Shown here: positions 34,884-43,837 of the stretch, in pieces | Layout of the letters: every line of letters begins with the position of its first letter | Numbering within the stretch: position 1 is the stretch's first letter | Assembly: GCF_016482785.1 (NCBI RefSeq) | Contig: NZ_JAEMXM010000001.1 | Location: 372,001-436,000, forward strand | Length of the DNA stretch: 64,000 nt | Direction of reading: 5' to 3' | DNA from: Paenibacillus alkalitolerans | GTDB lineage: Bacteria; Bacillota; Bacilli; Paenibacillales; YIM-B00363 | Position numbers and translations under genes: made by a program | The notes under the pieces: generated by a model | Database searches by the model: none | Seen by the model: only the letters and a program-made list of their open reading frames with translations | What the model was told of the DNA's origin: nothing

Positions 34884-35829
34884 GAATCGCTTCCTCCATT
34901 CTTTTTGGCTTTTGTTTCGGATATTTCTCGAAGGCGGTTTTCAAGATTAGCTCCAATTCTTTATAATGTTCTTTCTCCACCGGAATGAGCGGGGGACGAA
35001 CCTTCGTTCCAACCGGAAGACCCACAATTTCCATGCCGGCTTTGATCAAGGAAACCGCGTAGCCTTTTCTTTGCTTACGGATTCTGTTGATCGGCAATAT
35101 TACATCTCTATAGAGATCGTTCAGCAGAGCTTTATTCTGATTAAGCAGCGCTTCATAGAACATCGCCGAAATATGCGGTATGTAGTTGGAAATAGCGGAA
35201 GAATATGCGGTGAACCCCAGATTGACATAAGCAGGCATGGTTACCTCCGCCATCGGCATCCCGTTCAGCCAACGCAAACGTTCCCCGATCGTTTGGGTCA
35301 GTTCTATGTTCAAATCCATATTGCCGAGACCATCCTTCAGCCCCGCAAGCTGATTGTATTCAACCAGACGCTGAAGCGTGTTCAATGTTAAGACGCAATT
35401 ATCCCGCTTATACACGATTGCATTCAATTCCGTGCTGCTTATGATGGTGCTCAAATAATCGTACAAACCTTCCTGCTCCGGTTCAATCAAATAGGGAGGC
35501 AAAATCAAATAGCCGTCTGCACCCAGCTTTTCGGACAATTGCGCCAGCTGCAAAGCATTGGTTATGCTGCCGCCAACCCCTGTATATACCGGCACTTTAC
35601 CTTTGGAAACCGCAAGAGCGGTTTCGACCATAGTCTGGTACTCGAATGGGGCCAGTGCATGAAATTCACCCGACCCGCAGCCGATAAAAATCGATGTCAA
35701 ACCTTCATCGATTAAAAATTGAATGTTTTTCTCGAGCGCTTTCACATCCAGATTGTCATGCCGGTCGAACGGTGCAACCGGGAAGCCCAGAATTCCGGCA
35801 GGCGCAATTCTTTCGGTTTTCGTCATCAT
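34870..35829 (-). CDS. kdgD: 5-dehydro-4-deoxyglucarate dehydratase
   Basis: A 319-residue (beta/alpha)8 barrel of the DapA/NAL superfamily. The Schiff-base Lys is in [14 protein letters not shown] (near residue 186) and the catalytic Tyr in [14 protein letters not shown] (near 157); [18 protein letters not shown] is typical of the KdgD subgroup. It removes water and CO2 from 5-dehydro-4-deoxyglucarate to give 2,5-dioxovalerate, the substrate of the overlapping dehydrogenase gene. Confidence 0.92.
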   Translation of the reverse strand: MMTKTERIAPAGILGFPVAPFDRHDNLDVKALEKNIQFLIDEGLTSIFIGCGSGEFHALAPFEYQTMVETALAVSKGKVPVYTGVGGSITNALQLAQLSEKLGADGYLILPPYLIEPEQEGLYDYLSTIISSTELNAIVYKRDNCVLTLNTLQRLVEYNQLAGLKDGLGNMDLNIELTQTIGERLRWLNGMPMAEVTMPAYVNLGFTAYSSAISNYIPHISAMFYEALLNQNKALLNDLYRDVILPINRIRKQRKGYAVSLIKAGMEIVGLPVGTKVRPPLIPVEKEHYKELELILKTAFEKYPKQKPKRMEEAIHESN

Positions 35830-35842
35830 TTTGCCGCCTTTC

Positions 35843-36958
35843 TCATAGGGAAGTTGTTAAGCCGAGCCGTTTAATCTCGTTATAAGCCATTAGCAGAGGC
35901 GCCACCCCATGACCGTTATTGTCCACGATTTGTTCTTGGAAGAGGTAATACGCCAGACTGCCGTCGCGAATTTGCCCGGATTCCGGATGCTCGCCCAGTC
36001 CGGCGCTTCGGCAAATCCCCCCTAACCTTACTTCGCCGTCTTCTTCTCTCAGGTATCGGGCGACGGTTCCGTCAAACGCCTGTTTCCCGAATGCGTTGTA
36101 TTCCTGCGGCACATATCCCAATCGCGTTGCTTTCAAAGCCGCGTAGGCCAGCATCAGTGTTCCGCTCGTTTCGAGATAATTGCCCGGAACATCCGGCATA
36201 TCCACAATCTGATACCACATCCCCTCGCTATGCCGGTGCGGCAGCATATCGTCGATCAACTCCTTCAAACAGACCTTTAGGAAGCCGCTGTCCGCGGGCT
36301 CTCCGTCAAGCAGCTCCAGCACATCCACGAGAGCCATTGCGAACCAGCCGATCCCCCGCAGCCATACATTCGGGGACTGCCCTGTCGATTTATTGCACCA
36401 GAACATTTGTCTGCTCTCATCATAAGCGTGCATATATAATTTCTTCTCATGGTTATAGAGGCATTGACGGGCATTCCGGAATTGCCGCAGTGTATCGGAA
36501 TAATCCTTCCGCTCTGCGAATCGCTTCACATACTGGACATAGAAAGGCTGCCCCATATATAATCCGTCCAGCCATACCTGATTCGGGTAATTGTCTTTAT
36601 GCCAGAACGACCCGGCTTCCGTTCTCGGATATGTAGACAGCTGTCCGTACAGCATATCCATGATCCGTTTGTATTTGGGGTCCCCCTCCCTTTGATAGAG
36701 GGCGAACAAAATAACCGCCATCCGAATTTGGTCTATATTGTAGTTGTCGATTTTGATGCCAGGGATATTGCCGTCCGCATCAAACAGTCGATCGATAAAA
36801 TCTTTTACAAATCGGTACTCTTCTTCATTGCCGGTAAGCTCAAAGCTGTCCAAATACGACTTCAAAATACAGCCTTCAATATAATGCCACCTTGCCGAAT
36901 ACCATTTCTCTCCGGTCCTATATTGTACTTTCAATTTGTCTACTAATGCATAATTCAA
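35843..36958 (-). CDS. GH105 unsaturated rhamnogalacturonyl/glucuronyl hydrolase
   Basis: A 371-residue (alpha/alpha)6 barrel without a signal peptide. The GH105 signature WLDGLYMGQPFYVQYVKR carries the catalytic Asp near residue 130; WLRGIGWFAMALVDVLE and ETSGTLMLAYAALK are also conserved. The enzyme hydrates the double bond of 4,5-unsaturated uronides left by pectate or rhamnogalacturonan lyases, releasing 5-keto-4-deoxyuronate in the cytoplasm. It is 26 bases from the upstream permease gene, so the ABC transporter probably imports its substrate. Confidence 0.9.
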   Translation of the reverse strand: MNYALVDKLKVQYRTGEKWYSARWHYIEGCILKSYLDSFELTGNEEEYRFVKDFIDRLFDADGNIPGIKIDNYNIDQIRMAVILFALYQREGDPKYKRIMDMLYGQLSTYPRTEAGSFWHKDNYPNQVWLDGLYMGQPFYVQYVKRFAERKDYSDTLRQFRNARQCLYNHEKKLYMHAYDESRQMFWCNKSTGQSPNVWLRGIGWFAMALVDVLELLDGEPADSGFLKVCLKELIDDMLPHRHSEGMWYQIVDMPDVPGNYLETSGTLMLAYAALKATRLGYVPQEYNAFGKQAFDGTVARYLREEDGEVRLGGICRSAGLGEHPESGQIRDGSLAYYLFQEQIVDNNGHGVAPLLMAYNEIKRLGLTTSL

Positions 36959-36984
36959 CGTGCGTCCCCTCCATTTTCTACCTT

Positions 36985-37827
36985 TTATCCTTTTAGACCG
37001 CTGGTGCTGATTCCTTCCACAATATACTTTTGGAACGAAAAGAAAATAATGATGACCGGAAGCAAGCTGAGCACCGACATCGCAAACAAATTACCCCAAT
37101 CCGTGACCGATTCCGGATCGGAAAACATTTTCAAAGCAAGCGCCAATGTATACTTAGAAGGTTTGCTCAAATAAATAAGCGGACCCATAAAGTCGTCCCA
37201 GCGCCAATAGAAAGAGAAAATGGCGGAGGTCATCATCGCAGGAACGACAAGCGGAACGATGATCCGGTAAAAAATAGAGAAACGGTTGCAACCGTCGATT
37301 CTTGCGGCTTCATCCATTTCATAGGGAATCGTGCGAATGAACTGCATGATCAGAAAGACGAAGAACGGAACCCCGAAGAACGTCGGCAGAATCAACGGCC
37401 AATACGTATTGATCCAACCAAACCAGTTGAACATGATATATTGAGGGATCATGATGACTTCAAACGGAAGCATCATTGTAAGCAGCATGCAAACGAACCA
37501 TACATTTCTCCACGCAAATTTGATTCTTGTGAATCCATAAGCGATGAAGGTGGAAGAAACGACGCTGCCGATCGTGGAAGCGAGAACAACAATGAACGTA
37601 TTTGTAAAAAAGGTGGTAAACGTAATGCCTCCGAACCCCTTCCAGCCGTTAATATAATTCTCGAAATGCCATCCTTTAGGATATATCGAATGCGCGCTGA
37701 CAAAAACCTGCGATCCTTCTTTTAAAGAGCTTGCGAACAGCCATATCAACGGATAGAGCATGAATGCGGTCAGCAGAACCAAGATCAATTGCCGGATCAT
37801 CGCTTCTCTGTTGGAATTCAGAGCCAT
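36985..37827 (-). CDS. carbohydrate ABC transporter permease, MalG-type (CUT1)
   Basis: A 280-residue permease with six helices. The BPD_transp_1 EAA loop is EMDEAARIDGCNRFSIFYRI (near residue 185), followed by IVPLVVPAMMTSAIFSF. The C-terminus GISTSGLKG is typical of MalG-type CUT1 permeases. It forms the inner-membrane channel with the upstream MalF-type gene, sharing one base. Confidence 0.93.
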   Translation of the reverse strand: MALNSNREAMIRQLILVLLTAFMLYPLIWLFASSLKEGSQVFVSAHSIYPKGWHFENYINGWKGFGGITFTTFFTNTFIVVLASTIGSVVSSTFIAYGFTRIKFAWRNVWFVCMLLTMMLPFEVIMIPQYIMFNWFGWINTYWPLILPTFFGVPFFVFLIMQFIRTIPYEMDEAARIDGCNRFSIFYRIIVPLVVPAMMTSAIFSFYWRWDDFMGPLIYLSKPSKYTLALALKMFSDPESVTDWGNLFAMSVLSLLPVIIIFFSFQKYIVEGISTSGLKG

Positions 37828-38738
37828 TACCTGTCACCTCCGGATTCATAATGCACCCAATGCTTCGAGCTCCTGAAGACGAAAGCGGTGAATATCCCGA
37901 TAATCAAGAGCAGAACCCAGGCCATTGCGGATGCGTAGCCCATCTCGAAGAACATAAATCCGCGCTGGTATAAGTAGAGGGCATATAGCAACGTGCTGTT
38001 CAGCGGTCCGCCTTGAGTGATGATAAAGCTAGGCGTAAATGACAAGAAGCCGCTGATCATTTGCATAATGACGTTAAAGAGGATGATCGGCGTCAGCAGC
38101 GGTATCGTAATCCGCGAGAAGCGGTACCAAGCATTGGCGCCGTCCACACTGGCCGCTTCATAATAAGACATCGGAATGTTCTTTAATCCCGCGAGAAAAA
38201 TAAGCATTGATGAACCGAACTGCCAGCCGAACAAAAGTATTAATGTCCAAATCGCCGTATCCGGATTTCCAAGCCAAGAGGTTGTCGGCAAACCCAAGGC
38301 TTCCAAAATCCCGTTGATCGCCCCATTATTGCCGAACAATTGCCTCCACATGACGGCAACAGCCACACTGCCGCCGATAATGGACGGCAAGTACAAAGCC
38401 GTGCGGTAAAATCCCGATCCCCGGATTGTTTTCACCAGCAGCAGCGCTACGGCTAAGGCGAAGACAAGGCGGAACGGGACAGCCGTAAACGCGTATAAAA
38501 AAGTCACCTTCAATGATTGCCAAAATTTGTCGTCTTCGGTGAACATCCGTACATAATTGTCCAGGCCGATCCACCTTGGCGAACCCAAAAGATCGAATTT
38601 CGTAAACGACAAATACAAAGACATTCCGATCGGAAATATGGTCAGCCAGAAAAATCCGACCAGAAACGGCGAAATAAACAAATAACCCGATAAATTAGCA
38701 TGGTCCCGCTTTTTCTTCAGTTTGCCTATCATCGTCAT
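37827..38738 (-). CDS. carbohydrate ABC transporter permease, MalF-type (CUT1)
   Basis: A 303-residue permease starting MTMIGKLKKKRDHANLSGYL, with six helices and the EAA loop SYYEAASVDGANAWYRFSRI (near residue 205). The frame is open back to 38795, but the first 19 codons are not conserved in type and GGAAGTGG lies just before ATG 38738. It works with the MalG-type partner and the lipoprotein encoded upstream. No ATPase gene is in the operon; such transporters usually share an MsmX-type ATPase encoded elsewhere. Confidence 0.9.
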   Translation of the reverse strand: MTMIGKLKKKRDHANLSGYLFISPFLVGFFWLTIFPIGMSLYLSFTKFDLLGSPRWIGLDNYVRMFTEDDKFWQSLKVTFLYAFTAVPFRLVFALAVALLLVKTIRGSGFYRTALYLPSIIGGSVAVAVMWRQLFGNNGAINGILEALGLPTTSWLGNPDTAIWTLILLFGWQFGSSMLIFLAGLKNIPMSYYEAASVDGANAWYRFSRITIPLLTPIILFNVIMQMISGFLSFTPSFIITQGGPLNSTLLYALYLYQRGFMFFEMGYASAMAWVLLLIIGIFTAFVFRSSKHWVHYESGGDR

Positions 38739-38780
38739 CCACCACTTCCATCTAGGAAATATCAATCGGAACAATGGAAA

Positions 38781-38819
38781 ACCGGTCCCGATCATTTGAA
38801 ATCAACAATCAGGACCGGT
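38781..38819 (-). terminator. hairpin between binding-protein and permease genes
   Basis: ACCGGTCCcGAT and ATCaGGACCGGT form a stable stem in the gap after the binding-protein stop, followed on the minus strand by TTTTCC. Such hairpins stop part of transcription or shield the upstream mRNA, so the binding protein is made in excess over the permeases. Confidence 0.65.
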
Positions 38820-38839
38820 CTAACAGTTCTATCCAGCGG

Positions 38840-40195
38840 TTATTTTCTGCTTAAGATTTCTTCCGCTTTCTTTCTGAACTCCTTTGCCGCCTCCTGAGGG
38901 GTCAATTGTTCGTATAACACCTTTTCATCCGTTTCCGTAAGCACCTTTAACACTTCCGCAGCCGTTGCCGGATGATTGCCGTCGATCGGACTGCTGTTCT
39001 CGGTCAACAGTTTAATGTAGTCGAACGTTTTCGCCGTGCTTTCGTCAACCGTTGACTTGAGCGCATCCGCAACGACAGAGCTTACAGGCACCCCTCGGTC
39101 GGCGTTCAAGATTTTGTTCGCTTCTACGTTATTGACGAAGAAGCTGATGAATTTCGCCGCTTCTTCTTTATTCTCCGAGCTCTCCGGAATGGAGAAGAAC
39201 ATGCTTGGCTTCAAATACATGCCCTTGGTTTCGTTCGGCCCCGGCATCGGCGCGATATCCAGCGGTCTTTGCGCCGCTTTGGCATGGGCACCAATGCCGT
39301 TCGACCATGTGAACGTCAATCCCAATTTGCCAAGGACGATCATCGAATTTTCCGTGGAATCGTGCTGGGCTTTTACGTCAAGCTTAGGAGCAAGTCCTTC
39401 TTTAACCCATTTTTGGTGCATCGTGAAATAATCTTCCAGGATCTTGTCGTCCGTATAACCCAGTCCGGTTCCGTCGTCGTTAAAGTAGCGGCCTCCGTGC
39501 TCACGAAGCCAAATTTCTACTACACGGTGCGTTTCCAGCGTATCTACGCCGTATTCCGCAACCGTCTTCAGCTTTCTCGCCGCGTCTTCGACATCGCTCC
39601 AAGTCCATCCAAGCTTAGGCTTCTCAGCTCCGGCTTTTTCGAACAAAGCCGGATCGTACATCGCCATATAAGCATTGGTTCCAAGGGACAAACCGACGAT
39701 TTTTCCGTTCAATGTGCCGGAATCAAGGATACTCTGAGAAATGTTCGTCGTATCGATCAGACCGCTTTCAATGAACGGAGTCAAATCGGCGAGCAGCCCT
39801 TTCTCGGTATATTGGGTCAAGTATTCCCCGAAGTTTTGGTTCATTACGTCGGGCAAATTTTTACCGGCGGCTTGGGCGGCCATTTTCTCCCAATATCCGT
39901 CGTAGCTGGAGAACTCCGGTTGAATTTTCACGTGCGGGTTTTGTTCTTCATACATCTCGATGACTTTCAGCGTGGCGTCATGACGCGATTGTCCGCCCCA
40001 CCATGCAACCCTTAACGTGATCGGCTTTTCATCGCCTCCGGGACTTGCGGCTTCGCCCGCGCTTCCGCCGCTGCCGGCGTTCCCGCCGCTACCGGTGTTC
40101 CCGCCGCTTTCGGATGATGCTCCGCCGCACGCAGCCATGGCAAATGTGAGCAAGGCAGCCATCATCAACGTTGCGATCTTTTTAAACTTCGTCAA
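38840..40195 (-). CDS. carbohydrate ABC transporter substrate-binding lipoprotein (SBP_bac_1)
   Basis: A 451-residue CUT1 binding protein. The signal peptide ends in the lipobox LTFAMAACGG (Cys near residue 23), followed by a Gly/Ser-rich linker of repeated GSGGNAGSGG units that tethers the domain to the membrane. The mature part has the extracellular solute-binding fold (LRVAWWGGQSRHDATLKVIE; MNQNFGEYLTQYTEKGLLAD). Context (GH105, aldarate genes) suggests unsaturated oligogalacturonides or rhamnogalacturonan fragments as ligand; this is inference. Confidence 0.92.
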   Translation of the reverse strand: MTKFKKIATLMMAALLTFAMAACGGASSESGGNTGSGGNAGSGGSAGEAASPGGDEKPITLRVAWWGGQSRHDATLKVIEMYEEQNPHVKIQPEFSSYDGYWEKMAAQAAGKNLPDVMNQNFGEYLTQYTEKGLLADLTPFIESGLIDTTNISQSILDSGTLNGKIVGLSLGTNAYMAMYDPALFEKAGAEKPKLGWTWSDVEDAARKLKTVAEYGVDTLETHRVVEIWLREHGGRYFNDDGTGLGYTDDKILEDYFTMHQKWVKEGLAPKLDVKAQHDSTENSMIVLGKLGLTFTWSNGIGAHAKAAQRPLDIAPMPGPNETKGMYLKPSMFFSIPESSENKEEAAKFISFFVNNVEANKILNADRGVPVSSVVADALKSTVDESTAKTFDYIKLLTENSSPIDGNHPATAAEVLKVLTETDEKVLYEQLTPQEAAKEFRKKAEEILSRK

Positions 40196-40260
40196 ATGAT
40201 TTTCCTCCTTTTTTACTTGCGACTCGAAATATTAATCTATCGATTGCAAATCCATTGTAT

Positions 40261-40274
40261 TGAAAGCGCATTCA
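40261..40274. promoter_or_regulatory. cre-like box (CcpA catabolite repression) upstream of the uronide operon
   Basis: TGAAAGCGCATTCA matches the cre consensus TGWAARCGYTTWCA at all positions but one (counted on either strand). It lies 66 bases upstream of the binding-protein start, within the promoter region, where CcpA binding would repress the operon when glucose is present. No clear -35/-10 pair could be fixed. Confidence 0.55.
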
Positions 40275-40320
40275 AAAATAAATTCAAATAACCGTCTTGT
40301 TGGTCGAAAAAACCGTTATT

Positions 40321-41877
40321 TCACAACATCAGATTTTTATAGTCCGATACAGAATATCCGGTCGTCTTTTTAAACACTTGGCTGAAATACTTGGGATTAT
40401 TTCCGAATCCTACTCTTTCTGCAATTTCTATGATCCTGACGTCTTCCATTTGATGAATCAATTCCTTCGCCTTGGCGATTCGCACGCCTATCAAAAAAAT
40501 TGTAAACCGTTCGCCGGTTTCTTTCTTAAATACTTTGCTTAAATAATCCGCGCTCATGAACATCATTTCATTGGCCAATTTATTTAACGAGAAAGATTCA
40601 TCCTCAATATTTTCCTCCACAAATTCGATCATTTTTTTCACGATGCGGCTTTGTTTATTCGAGTGCGCCTCGTAAGTATCCTCGGCAACTTCTCTAGCGG
40701 ATTGAACAATAAACTCCTCGATATGATCCAGCGTTGTCATGCTTTCCAATTCGGCGACTTTCTTCAAGTATCGCTCCATGTTTTGCCTGCCCGCTTCTCT
40801 GACGATGATCATAAACAGTTCCAACGTATACGATTTGACCAGACCGATATCGAATTTTTCCCTTTTTAGCCGAGCGAAGAACCTTGCAATATACTCTTGC
40901 GATTTATCGATAGATCCGCCTCGCAAGGAGATAGCCAATTCTTCATGATCAAACTGAACGTCTTCCGGGTGCTCTCCGGGCGTCCGGATGTCCTGATGGT
41001 CTATGATGCTTCCTTCGCCGAGATAGAACCGGTGCGTCAAACATTCGAGCGTCTGCTTGTACAGCTTCCTCAAATTGCTGATTTTTCCAGAATCGCTGAC
41101 AGCAATGGTAACTTCCAAACCATAATAATTTTTGTATACTTTTTTAATCTGTTTCAATTGATGTGACAGGTTGTCCATCCGCGGATTCTCGATGAGAATA
41201 ACAACCCTTTCACCGATCGTCGTGCTGAGGAGCACTTTGTTATGTTCTCCGGCCAATTCCGCAGATATGTTTTTCAACGCGAAAATATGCTCAACATCAT
41301 ACGCTCCTTCGATCTCGAACAACAAAAGCTTGACAAGCTCTTCTGAAATCTGAAGATTCAACAGTTGACTGTAGTAATCCCATTCTTTCTTTCCGTATGT
41401 CTTATTCGTAAGGCATTCCTTTAAAAATTGTTCTTTCACTTTGGGCATGACTTTCTCTAAATTATAACGCGTCTTTTGGATGAAGGATTCTTTTTTGCGG
41501 GTTTCCTCCATTTCTTCAATAACATTGCTCAATACCTCGGCAATCTTCCTCTCATTGCACGGTTTCAACAAATAATGCTTGACACCGAATTCCATCGCTT
41601 TCTTGGCAAATTCAAATTCCTCATATCCGGAGAGGATAATGAACCGAATTTCCGGGTACGCCGTTCGTACCGCTTGAATTAATTCCAATCCGTTCATTCC
41701 CGGCATTTTGATGTCGCTGATCACGATATCCGGCGGCTCATTCCGGATCATCTCCAATGCTTCTTCGCCGTCTAACGCCGTGCCGATTAACCGGGTTCCG
41801 ATTTGTTCCCATTCAACGAGTGCCGAAACCCCTTGAAGTATGAATTTCTCATCATCGGCTAGCAATACCTTATACAT
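40321..41877 (-). CDS. YesN-type response regulator with AraC HTH
   Basis: A 518-residue regulator. The receiver domain (1-120) has the phospho-acceptor Asp in DIVISDIKMPGMNGLE and Lys in HYLLKPCNERK. A long middle region links to a C-terminal AraC-type double helix-turn-helix (about 415-515; FSLNKLANEMMFMSADYLSK and IAERVGFGNNPKYFSQVFKK). ATG 41877 is chosen because GGAGGTGAAG lies four bases upstream. It overlaps the kinase gene by eight bases and is followed by the uronide ABC operon, its likely target. Confidence 0.92.
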   Translation of the reverse strand: MYKVLLADDEKFILQGVSALVEWEQIGTRLIGTALDGEEALEMIRNEPPDIVISDIKMPGMNGLELIQAVRTAYPEIRFIILSGYEEFEFAKKAMEFGVKHYLLKPCNERKIAEVLSNVIEEMEETRKKESFIQKTRYNLEKVMPKVKEQFLKECLTNKTYGKKEWDYYSQLLNLQISEELVKLLLFEIEGAYDVEHIFALKNISAELAGEHNKVLLSTTIGERVVILIENPRMDNLSHQLKQIKKVYKNYYGLEVTIAVSDSGKISNLRKLYKQTLECLTHRFYLGEGSIIDHQDIRTPGEHPEDVQFDHEELAISLRGGSIDKSQEYIARFFARLKREKFDIGLVKSYTLELFMIIVREAGRQNMERYLKKVAELESMTTLDHIEEFIVQSAREVAEDTYEAHSNKQSRIVKKMIEFVEENIEDESFSLNKLANEMMFMSADYLSKVFKKETGERFTIFLIGVRIAKAKELIHQMEDVRIIEIAERVGFGNNPKYFSQVFKKTTGYSVSDYKNLML

Positions 41878-43606
41878 GAACTTCACCTCCATGAAATTTG
41901 AGCAAAATGGTTACCGAAGTACCCTTTCCCGGTTCGCTGCTTATACGGATTCCATATTTTTCACCGAACATGAGCTTGATTCTATCATCTATATTTTTCA
42001 GCCCTATGCCGGTTTTCTTGGAAACCACTTTCCCCATTCTTAAATCTTCGAGCTTCTGAGCATCCATGCCGGGACCGTTATCGGACACGACAATTTCAAT
42101 ATGTTCGCCGACACGCTCCGCAACCACTTCGATCCGGCATACTCCTCTGACGGCCTCCAATCCGTGTTGTATGGCATTTTCCACAACAGGCTGTAAGGTA
42201 AGCTTCGGAATGAAACAAAGGTTGATTTCCTGATCCACGTTAAGGCGGAAGTCCAGCCGGTCATCAAAACGATTTTTTTGTATTGTTACGTAATCGTTCA
42301 ATATATTTAATTCTTCGAGAATCGGAATGAGCGGTTCCTTCTTGCTGATTACGCTTCGCAGCATATTCCCGAGCGCTTCCACCGTTTCGGCGATTTGATG
42401 CTGCTTATTGATCTTGGCCATCCAATTGATCGTATCTAACGTATTGTATAGAAAATGGGGGTTTATTTGGGCTTGCAGCGCTTTGTATTCCGTTTCTTGA
42501 ATGATCAGTTGTTTCTGATAGTTTTCTTTGAACAGTTCATTGATTTTTTCCAGCATGATGCGGAAATTTCGGTGAAGCTGACCTATTTCATCCATATTCG
42601 GAGTGCTTTGTAAAGTATCGGTATTTTCAAAATTCCCTCTCTGTACCTGTTTGATTTTCTCCGTCAAAGATACGAGCGGCTTGGTGATACTATGGGCGGC
42701 CATTCGGCTGATCGGAAGCACCAACAGAAACAAAACGATAAAAAACAAAATCATTTGAGTCCGAAGTTGTCCGGTCTGGCGAGAAATCACCTCATAAGGC
42801 AAAATATTGTAATAAGACAATCCATCATGGTGTTCTGACGTTAAATAGGAGATCAGATATTTCTTCCCATGAATCTCGCGAATTTCAAATCCATTCTTAC
42901 CTTGGGAATTGATAAATTCTGTTTCATCGAGTTCCGGATTATTGGAAAACACAATTTGATCGTTTTGAGCGATTACAAACAGTTTATCTGCGGAAAGATC
43001 CAGAAACTGGTCAACGAGCGTTTCCATATCAATCCAGAACACCAAAACCCCGTAATGCGATAAATTCAAATTTTCCATGCCCCTGATTTGCCTTATGGAA
43101 ATTAATTTTTGTGAATCTTCCCTCCCGGCGAGCCATACGTTAGAGCCTCCCGCTTCTTTAGCAATCCTTTCCAAATCCAGACCTTGATCTTGAATTCCAA
43201 ACGTGACGGTAGTCAGGACTGTTCCCTGAGAATCCATAATTTGCAAGGAAGAAATATATTTTTCTTGCTCCATAAAATATAACATCCGGTTAAATAAATT
43301 TTCTCTTACTCTAAACAGCTCGTAAATTGTGTCATTTCCCCGGATAAAAGCAAGATAATCTTGAATACGGGCATCCGTGCTCATTTGAAAAGACCATTTT
43401 TCGATTTCCGACAATTCGCTGTCTATGGCGGATGAAGATAAATTCAATACTTCCGCCGCTTCCGTATAAATCCGGTGTTCGTAAATGCCGGCAAACACAT
43501 GAAAAGCAGCCAAACTGGCGATACATACGACAAGCACAATGAGGCCGGTGATGCCGAAAAATTTTTCCCTTATTTTCAGATTTCCTAAAAAAGTTTTAAT
43601 GCGCAA
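41870..43606 (-). CDS. YesM-type sensor histidine kinase
   Basis: A 578-residue kinase with two membrane helices (near residues 17-37 and 280-300) around an extracellular sensor domain of about 240 residues, then a HAMP domain. The phospho-acceptor His is in LQAQINPHFLYNTLDTINW (near 385), and the ATPase domain has VVSDNGPGMD and GTSVTILLKF. It senses an extracellular or transporter-bound sugar and phosphorylates the YesN-type regulator encoded next. Confidence 0.93.
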   Translation of the reverse strand: MRIKTFLGNLKIREKFFGITGLIVLVVCIASLAAFHVFAGIYEHRIYTEAAEVLNLSSSAIDSELSEIEKWSFQMSTDARIQDYLAFIRGNDTIYELFRVRENLFNRMLYFMEQEKYISSLQIMDSQGTVLTTVTFGIQDQGLDLERIAKEAGGSNVWLAGREDSQKLISIRQIRGMENLNLSHYGVLVFWIDMETLVDQFLDLSADKLFVIAQNDQIVFSNNPELDETEFINSQGKNGFEIREIHGKKYLISYLTSEHHDGLSYYNILPYEVISRQTGQLRTQMILFFIVLFLLVLPISRMAAHSITKPLVSLTEKIKQVQRGNFENTDTLQSTPNMDEIGQLHRNFRIMLEKINELFKENYQKQLIIQETEYKALQAQINPHFLYNTLDTINWMAKINKQHQIAETVEALGNMLRSVISKKEPLIPILEELNILNDYVTIQKNRFDDRLDFRLNVDQEINLCFIPKLTLQPVVENAIQHGLEAVRGVCRIEVVAERVGEHIEIVVSDNGPGMDAQKLEDLRMGKVVSKKTGIGLKNIDDRIKLMFGEKYGIRISSEPGKGTSVTILLKFHGGEVHV

Positions 43607-43837
43607 CTCTCCCCTTTCCTAGTAGAATTTCTCCTTCGTTTTTAATTATTTTATATCGGATAAAAGAAGACGAAAAGGCGAACGTCTCCAGGTGTTCAAC
43701 CGGAAACGGCCGCCTTCTTTCCAATACTATCTTATTCTTCTAACCTCTTGGGAATTAATCCTTTTATTTTTGACAATCGTGCGCAACTTGTTAATTATTG
43801 TACCCCGAAATAGAACGGCAATGCGCTCTGTGCAAAC

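Noticed and set aside
36091-36636. 181-codon plus-strand frame
   Set aside because: Antisense to the GH105 gene with its conserved catalytic segment.
43660-43735. AAGGCG...CGCCTT hairpin after glgP
   Set aside because: The loop is long and the stem short and interrupted; not a convincing terminator.
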